Below, piece after piece: positions 57,246 through 64,000 of a DNA stretch of 64,000 bases. Source of the DNA: Rhabdophis nuchalis (lineage: Eukaryota > Chordata > Lepidosauria > Squamata > Natricidae); the NCBI GenBank assembly GCA_039707465.1, contig CM077649.1, forward strand, positions 17,255,001 to 17,319,000. The letters run 5' to 3'. The position numbers and the translations under genes were made by a program. A model generated the notes under the pieces. That model did not search any database. It was not told where the DNA came from and saw nothing but the letters and a program-made list of their open reading frames with translations. How positions within the stretch are numbered: position 1 is the stretch's first letter; each line of letters opens with the position of its first letter.

Positions 57246-58099
57246 ATAAAAGAGGAAGGCACATTCTTTGTTCTGTCTAGGTTTTGGGGGGGGGGTGAGA
57301 TACAGATCATCTTAAATTCATAGTCATATTATTTCTGGGTAAATGTGATAGAAATGGAGAAAAGGAAAGGAAGCAGGAGAAAAAATGTAGTATAGTAATT
57401 TTGATGTGTTCCAGAAGTATCTAGTATTTTATTATAGGTACATATTCTTAATACAGAAACCTATCAATACCCCACACCCAACCTTTTTAACAATTCAAAT
57501 ATATTTTGTTTCTGGACATCTATCTTCAAATAAAAAATTCACCTTAAATTGTTTTTTTTTTTTTTTTACTGTGAGCATTAGGAAGAATGTGTTACAAGTT
57601 TGCAATTTAAAATTCTTTCTAGACAAAGGACAACAAACTGAACTTAATTCTTGAAAAAAATGTTTTATCCCAAACACTATCAATCATTATGGACTTCACT
57701 TCTAATTTAGGCCATTGCTATTTTGTCAGCCAATGTCACATTCTTCTTAGCTCAGTTTCAGGTAACACACAGAAAACACTATGTTCTTTATCTGAATCAA
57801 AGCATCTCTGACAAATAAGTATTATTTTTCCACCTGAATACACTAAATGAAGGGGACCTCACAATTTCTGGTATCTGAGTCTATTATCAAAATGTTCTTA
57901 TTGTTAGGATTTTTTTTTGTTTTCTAACATTGAGCTGGTATCTGTTTCTTTTAAATGGCATCCATTATTTTGTGTTCTGCGCTCTGTAACAAAAACAACA
58001 TATTTTTTCCTGTGTGAATTGTTTCAGCTATGATATTCCACACCTTCACTTCTCAAAGTAAGCATGTCCATATCCTTCAATTTTTCTTCAAGAGATTCA
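57246..58099. other. Unique sequence
   Basis: AT-rich with a 16-base T run near 57552. No exon or repeat recognised. Confidence 0.4.
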
Positions 58100-58960
58100 C
58101 ATTATAGTCACCTGATCATCTTTTGCATGAACCAATTCCAGTTTCTTTGAATTCTTCTTCAAATTGTAGTGGTGAGAATTAGACACAGTATTCAAACTGG
58201 GTTTGAGTCTGACCAAAACAAAATAAAGGGAAATATTTACTTCTTATGGTTTGGAAACTATTACTTTTGATATAATCTAAAATTACTTTTGCCTCTTTTA
58301 CAGTCCTGTGATGCTATTAACATATTCAGTTGCAATCAACCAAGTTTTTTTCACATATATTGATAAGTATCCCTCAACAGAAATGTTTTTTGAGTCATTT
58401 CCTAACAGAAGTTTGTATTTTTAAATTTCATATTTTTCAAGTGTATTTACCTTATAAAATTGCTTTGAAATTCATTTATATTCTGCTAGGTGTCCTAATT
58501 GCGGGCCAGCGGCAAATTTCTTATTCTCCACCTTTCCATTCAAGTTATTAATAAAAATTCTAACGAATACAGGACCCAGGCAGGAACTTGTGGCTCTTAC
58601 TATTTCATAGCAGTAATGTGAAAATATTGATAAGAATTCTTTAAGTACTATTTTCAAGCTAGATGTCTATCCATTCAATTACCATGAATTCAACACACAA
58701 ATAATTTAACTGGAATATCATTAGGTGCTTTATCAAATATTTGACTAAATTTAAAAAAATAGCTTTACTTTGGCAAGACTTTTTTCTTGACAAATCCAAA
58801 TCTTTATTATCTGCAGCTGCCAGCTATATTACATATCTTTTCTTTAATTTTCCCTGATTGTTTCTATATTGGAATTATATGCAAATGTACATCTAGTATC
58901 TCCTTTAAAAAAAACTCATCCCACTGAACTTACTAAAGTCAGCTTTTTGAAGTCCAATAC
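58100..58960 (-). mobile_element. Ancient CR1-type LINE remnant
   Basis: Plus-strand words such as acaggacccaggcaggaact, cttgtggctcttac, taggtgctttatcaaatatt and cttgacaaatccaaatct follow the order found on the antisense of CR1 reverse-transcriptase coding sequence. Heavily mutated, with no frame. Boundaries uncertain. Confidence 0.4.
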
Positions 58961-60550
58961 ACTCAAATTTCCTTTCCTTTAAACCAGTTACACCTTAGAT
59001 CAAATAGTCTCCCAGATATAAAACAAATAATTGAAATAAAATTCTATAACTTAAAGACAGAACCATGCAACATTATTTTAAGAGTGTCAATGTACACTTT
59101 CAACAACTGCTTTGAACAATTTTGGTGGTCCAATGCAGCTGTCCTTCTATTTTATATTGACTCAAACTCATCAACAGGGATTCAGATTCCGTAAAACAAA
59201 AATAATTCCAACTTGGTGTTCCCCCACCCACTGCTTTGTATCATATTCTTAGCTATACCATTTGTTTGAGGATTAACATTTAAGTAATACTAAAGTCCTC
59301 TTTTTCAGTTGAAATTTTATTTAGACTTAATACTTCAATTGGGATACTGATTCAATAATGTACTACATACAGTAAAAACCTGAAAGAATAAAAAAAACTC
59401 TACAACTTATTTTGGTATTTTAATTTGCTATTTGTTCAATATAATATTCAATCTACTATTCAGCAGAAGGAACTGCTGAAATGGCCATAGAGAATGATTT
59501 ATTCAATGATTATCCAATCTTGCTATGCTTTTACAATGCTATAACAACTATGCTATTAAATAAAAAACAACTTGAATAATTAATTAGAAACGTATACTAA
59601 GAAAGCAACTTCGGAAGCATCATCAAGATCTAGTACTAGTATTCCTCATTTACCTGACTATAATTAGGACCAGCAACTTGGTCTTTAAAAGAAGCAGTCA
59701 CTAAGGGAAGCCTTCACTGTGCTTACAATCTTGCTTTTCAGACATTGAAAGTCATAAATGCTGGGATTAGTCACAAAATTACCTTTTCATCACCATCGTA
59801 ATTTTGAGTAGTCACTAAATGAGGCAATCCCTAATCAAGGACTACTGTTATTCTCTTTTAAAGCAAGTCGTGAAGAAAGTACTTGCTTTCAGTACTTGTT
59901 TTCCTAAATTTTCCTACTGGCTTGAAACAGGAATTGCAATTTCTCACTTACTATTCATGATTTGCCATTACAAATCTAGGTAATATTCTACATTAGAGAA
60001 TCATTAGATTTTAGGAACAGTGGCAAGTAATCTTAGAAAATAGGCAGTTAATGGTGTTATTACTGTTAATAAATGGCCCACAATGGCAGAAGTTAAGTAA
60101 TCAGAATGCAATTTCAAAAGGATAGGTGACCTTTGAAATGTTGGTGGTCTAAATTCAATTGCATTCACTCTTTAGTACTTCATGACCTATTGCTCTAAGG
60201 ACACTATGGTGAAGATATTAAGAATATATATCTGTCTATTATTGTTCCTATATTCGTTTAGGAAGGATTGTTCCCTCTGCCTTTATTCCAAGAACACTTC
60301 GTTTTTTGCCTCTGTTCTGCTAGGATGTAATTAGCTAGGCGCTAGGTTGACCTAATCCCTAAAATGTCCTGTAAATAAACACTTTCCTATTTCCATTATA
60401 AAATGTGCCTGACTAATCCTTGGTCAGGTTAGATTGCCATTCTTATAAATGTTCTCAGAGGGATACTGCTTCTGCATTCCAACAGAATTAAGTTGAAGAA
60501 GTCCATAATGCAAAGGCTGAGGCTACTGATCAGCTAAATAAAGATTAGAG
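58961..60550. other. Unique sequence, AT-rich
   Basis: No exon recognised. A faint relic of the 45681-type DNA transposon may lie at about 59690-59850 (gtcactaaatgag, aaggactactg), too weak to call. Confidence 0.35.
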
Positions 60551-60734
60551 CAGTGGTTCTCAACCTGTAGCCTCTGGGTCCTAGGGGGCCACGATGTCAT
60601 CGCAGGGTGTCTGCAAAGGCTTGAAGAAAGGTTGAATTAAATCTTGAGTTAAATCTTGGAGGTTCGTGGCCATGGTGTGGCCACCAAAGGTATTTAAAGA
60701 GGGTCTATGGTGAAGAAAAGATTAAGAACCATTG
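60551..60734. mobile_element. hAT-type element, 184 bp
   Basis: The left end CAGTGGTTCTCAACCTGTAG and right end AAGATTAAGAACCATTG are inverted termini of the SPIN/MER5 style, but the interior is not SPIN. Flanks gattagag and gattaaac agree at 6 of 8. Confidence 0.75.
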
Positions 60735-62500
60735 GATTAAACGGGGGTGGGAAGGCAAAAAGCTTTCAGATATAGCTCAAGGAAAGTTTCAGGCTATGGA
60801 GAAGCTTGAAGGATGGGAATTCTCCCACACATAATTTAAAATGAAAATGCTCCTGCTGTCTCAAGGAATTCTCTTTATACAAAGAGAGACTCAAACACTA
60901 AGAGCAAAGAGCCCAGAATGCAGCAAGTGATGAGAGCAATTGGGATATTTCTGGTAGTGGATAACTCCATTGTAAATTCAAAAATTTTGCCTAAGCCAAA
61001 AACCCTTTCAGATGTATCAAAGACCTAGTTTGCAAAGCGCATGTTTTCAAAAAGCTATGCAAGGAGTATTAGGAGGAAGGAGAGAATCTAAATCTACAAA
61101 GAAATCTAATCAAATGTTGTAAGCGAGCATGAAAGACAAGACATAATCATATTTTTAAAAATTTGTTATTCATGTGTTATTAAGCTGTGGCATGCTCAAA
61201 AAATTAAAGTGAAAGAAGATATTTTGTGATACATTGCTTGCAAGATTTTTAAAAAGTGCTTGTATTGCTAGGGGAATTGATGGTGCGTATTATATTTTAA
61301 TAGTTTGTATTGCTTTTAATGTTTTAACGATTTACCTTAGTTTTTTGTTATTTTTTGTATTGTTTTTGTTTTTAACTTTCTAAGCTGCCTGGAATCATAG
61401 AAGTGAAATGGAAAGCCATATAAATTACACAAGCAAATAAATAAATCTGAAAACTCTGAAGATGCAGTTCTCAGTCAAGAATCAGCTTGTAGGACCAGGA
61501 AAAAAGAAAGGGAATGTTTCATTTGCAACGGTCAGATTATTTGCAATTAGATTGTACTAGGAAAGGAAGACAAGAGAAACCAGTTAGACTGCATTCCAAA
61601 GATGACAATTTCTTTCTTTCTTTCTAGTAGAGAAAATGCCATGAAAAATCCAGAAGAATTGAACACTTCTTTTTCCAACTTCCAGAAGTTTTTAGTTTAG
61701 GTTAAACACAACCCTGAGCTGTACATAATTGCCATAGCTTTCAGACAGGTCGTCTACCAGTGACTTCCCTGAAACAGATAGCTGACCAACAGCCTACTAA
61801 TTTAATAAGAAACAGTGTAATAAATTAAACAACCTAAATCTATGCAGTTAAGTAATTGTAAATTGTTACAGATACGTGTGTTCTTATTGTACATGTGTAA
61901 CAGACAGACTCCAAATTTGATCATTATCTAGTACTACCATACTCTTTATCTTATTCATGTTGAAATTATGTTGGCAAACCTAAGTCAGGAAAACAAGTTT
62001 ACAGTTCTTCAGGATAACATGCTTTTCATGTGAAGGGGCTAATCATTAGTCTGCCTTATCCTTAGGCAGAGCTAGGTGGACATTTGGCCAGTACGTTGTA
62101 GGACTGCCAAGCTGTCCCTAAGTTTGGAAGGTTGAGCTGTGAAGTGCCTTGTAAGCTTATATTTATTTATTAAATTTATATGCCATCCACCTTGCAGTTC
62201 AATGGCAACTGTGGGTAGCCTATAACTTTAATCAATAAAGATAAGGTAAGCTACAAGACACTTCACACCATCAGTGTGCAGTCATGAATGCCAAAGTAGG
62301 ATTTTATCGCTCTGATAGGATTTTTGTATGAATTTTTATATGAAATGGAGAGATGTTCCACTTACTTGTCACAAGAAACAAAATGTTTGAGGTGAAGCTG
62401 AATCTTTATGGGACTGCAATCCTGTATGAGCCATATGGCCCATGCATTTGACCAGGCAAGGCACTTGAGAATCCTGAATCTGATAAAACAGCAGTCCAAA
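60735..62500. other. Unique sequence with two short LINE-tail-like pieces
   Basis: Mostly unique. Near 61380-61446, ctaagctgcctggaatcata to aaataaataaat resembles a LINE 3' end. Near 62160-62210, tttatttattaaatttatat followed by gccatcc resembles a CR1 tail. Neither is firm. Confidence 0.4.
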
Positions 62501-62508
62501 CTCTAGAT

Positions 62509-62873
62509 CAGGGGTCTCCAACCTTTGCAACTTTAAGTCTGAAGGTCTTCAGCTCCCACTTTTTTTAAAAAAAAGTGACGTTTACTAGGAAGCAGCTGTT
62601 GTACCCTTTTAAATAGGTCAGGATCATAAAGTGTTTATTTGTTAGTGGAATATCTATTGATTTTAAAATTAAATGTAGAGACCACTTTTTCTATGGAGAA
62701 CTGTGGCCTAAGATTATAGGCACACTTAAACTGTACTGCAGGTGTCTCCAACCTTTGCAACTTTAAGTCTGAAGGACTTCAGCTCCCAGACTTCTCCAGC
62801 CAGCTTTGCTGGCTGGAGAATTCTGGGAGCTGAAGTCCTTCAGACTTAAAGTTGCAAAGGTTGGAGACTCCTG
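62509..62873. mobile_element. 365-bp hAT-type element carrying captured flanking sequence
   Basis: The left end is one partial arm, CAGGGGTCTCCAACCTTTGC to ttcagctcccac (62509-62564). Then about 175 bp (62565-62740) match 45145-45318 in reverse complement, followed by a complete palindromic MITE (62741-62873). One exact 8-bp duplication, ctctagat, flanks the whole composite at 62501-62508 and 62874-62881, so all three parts were inserted together. Confidence 0.9.
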
Positions 62874-62881
62874 CTCTAGAT

Positions 62882-63861
62882 GACACTCAGAGCCTTAGGA
62901 ATGGTCTATAAATGTTTCATTATCTAATGTAACCTAGACAAAATAATTAAAAAACATAACCTTACTTATTCTGTATTGTATGAGTCTTTGAACTGGACTA
63001 TAATATTGTCTCTCAATTTCAAGTATTATTTACAGATATTGGTAATTTACTTTTACTTTCTGATTTCATGGAACATATTATTTCATTTATGCAGCAATAA
63101 ACAACTACTACCATTCAATAAACAGCATCTTCTCATGACACTCCATATTTGTAGTAAGCCCATGCAACATATCAATATGAAATTGGCAATATTCCACATT
63201 GCTGTGGTAGTACAATTCAGATGAATATTTTAAAACATTAATTCATTAGTGATGATTTTCCTGAAGTTAGTGAGCCATCTGGTGGTTTAGACCATAAACT
63301 TCACTTCTTATTTTTCTATTTTTAAGGGGTTTTTTTTCCAATTGCTGACATGTTCAGCACTTTTTGAAATAGGTATACAGCTTAAAAAGTAAGAATGCTA
63401 CAATAATGTTTTTCATTGTCTACACATTTCTTCATGATAGTTTGAATTTTATCAACAGAATTAGAATTGTGCCTACAATTCTAGAACTAGCAAGCACTAA
63501 TTAATAGAATAGAATGCAAATTATTTCATAAACTTTCCAGTGTGTCAGACATCCCTCAGGAACTAAGAGTTATGGGGTTAATTTATAAAGCCATTTAATG
63601 GGGCGAAATATTCTTAATTCCTTCAAAACTCTCCATGAGATGGTTTGATTGAACAATGGTTTCAAAATTTTATTTGCAACATTACAACTAAATGAACAAC
63701 TACAAGAAATGTGTACAAATTCTTCCATCTTGGATGTGACTGACTCAATCAGTACCATTCTCAGTCGAAACAATAGTCGTTCGCAGATTGCACTAATTAG
63801 TATGACTCCTTAATTCCCACTTAGCATAATATTTGAATGCAATTAATATATGTTAAGCATG
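62882..63861. other. Unique sequence
   Basis: AT-rich; no feature recognised. Confidence 0.4.
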
Positions 63862-63869
63862 ATTTATGG

Positions 63870-63990
63870 CAGGGGTCCCCAACCTTTGCAACTTTAAGTC
63901 TGAAGAACTTCAGCTCCCAGCTTTGCTGGCTGGAGAAGTCTGGGAGCTGAAGTCCTTCAGACTTAAAGTTGCAAAGGTTGGGGACCCCTG
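63870..63990. mobile_element. Palindromic hAT-type MITE, 121 bp
   Basis: Arms CAGGGGTCCCCAACCTTTGC with a 14-base loss near the centre of the left arm. An exact 8-bp duplication, atttatgg, lies at 63862-63869 and 63991-63998. Confidence 0.95.
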
Positions 63991-64000
63991 ATTTATGGTA

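Noticed and set aside
38994..64000. Search for ADAMTS1, the usual downstream neighbour of ADAMTS5
   Set aside because: No exon with ADAMTS motifs was found after 38993. The neighbour, if present, must lie beyond the window.

Overview
This is a window of AT-rich vertebrate nuclear DNA, very probably from a squamate reptile and most likely a snake. The only host protein gene I can support is ADAMTS5 (aggrecanase-2), on the + strand. Its last seven coding exons lie at 3421-3553, 22846-23013, 30676-30959, 32394-32577, 33631-33806, 34135-34310 and 38426-38993. They splice with correct GT/AG sites and consistent phases into 562 codons plus a stop, with no frame break. This matches the C-terminal 562 residues of the roughly 930-residue mammalian protein. 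The first exon (signal peptide, prodomain, start of the catalytic domain) must lie upstream of base 1. In mammals ADAMTS1 lies downstream of ADAMTS5; I saw no ADAMTS1 exon before base 64000.

The squamate assignment rests on the repeats. There are many CR1-type LINE 3' ends with different short-tandem-repeat tails, which is typical of snake CR1 elements. There are tRNA-headed SINEs, one with a BovB-like tail, as in the Sauria SINE family. There are many hAT-type non-autonomous DNA transposons, including a SPIN relic, and a GATA/GATG microsatellite.

Layout: 1-3420 is intron 1. 3554-22845 is a 19.3 kb intron carrying hAT elements, palindromic MITEs and LINE fragments. 23014-30675 is the next intron, with a degraded LINE bearing a restriction-like endonuclease, a SINE and more hATs. 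30960-38425 holds four shorter introns. The last of these contains a nearly intact antisense CR1-type LINE that encodes 932 codons with endonuclease and reverse transcriptase. 38994 onward is 3' UTR and intergenic sequence. It includes a truncated CR1 copy at 46471-47957, an older one at 48885-49766, and a full-length CR1-type element at 52294-56870 inserted inside the reverse-transcriptase frame of an L2-like LINE. From 57 kb to the end there is mostly unique AT-rich sequence with scattered MITEs.

The most interesting material is in the mobile elements. A family of near-perfect palindromes (91-135 bp) has exact or near-exact 8-bp target duplications that mostly fit NNNTANNN, the Buster-type hAT signature. 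One 365-bp member at 62509-62873 has apparently captured about 175 bp of sequence found beside another member at 45145-45318, and then moved as a unit. The LINE copies show a different microsatellite at nearly every 3' end. No prokaryotic features, CRISPR arrays, rRNA or free-standing tRNA genes were seen.
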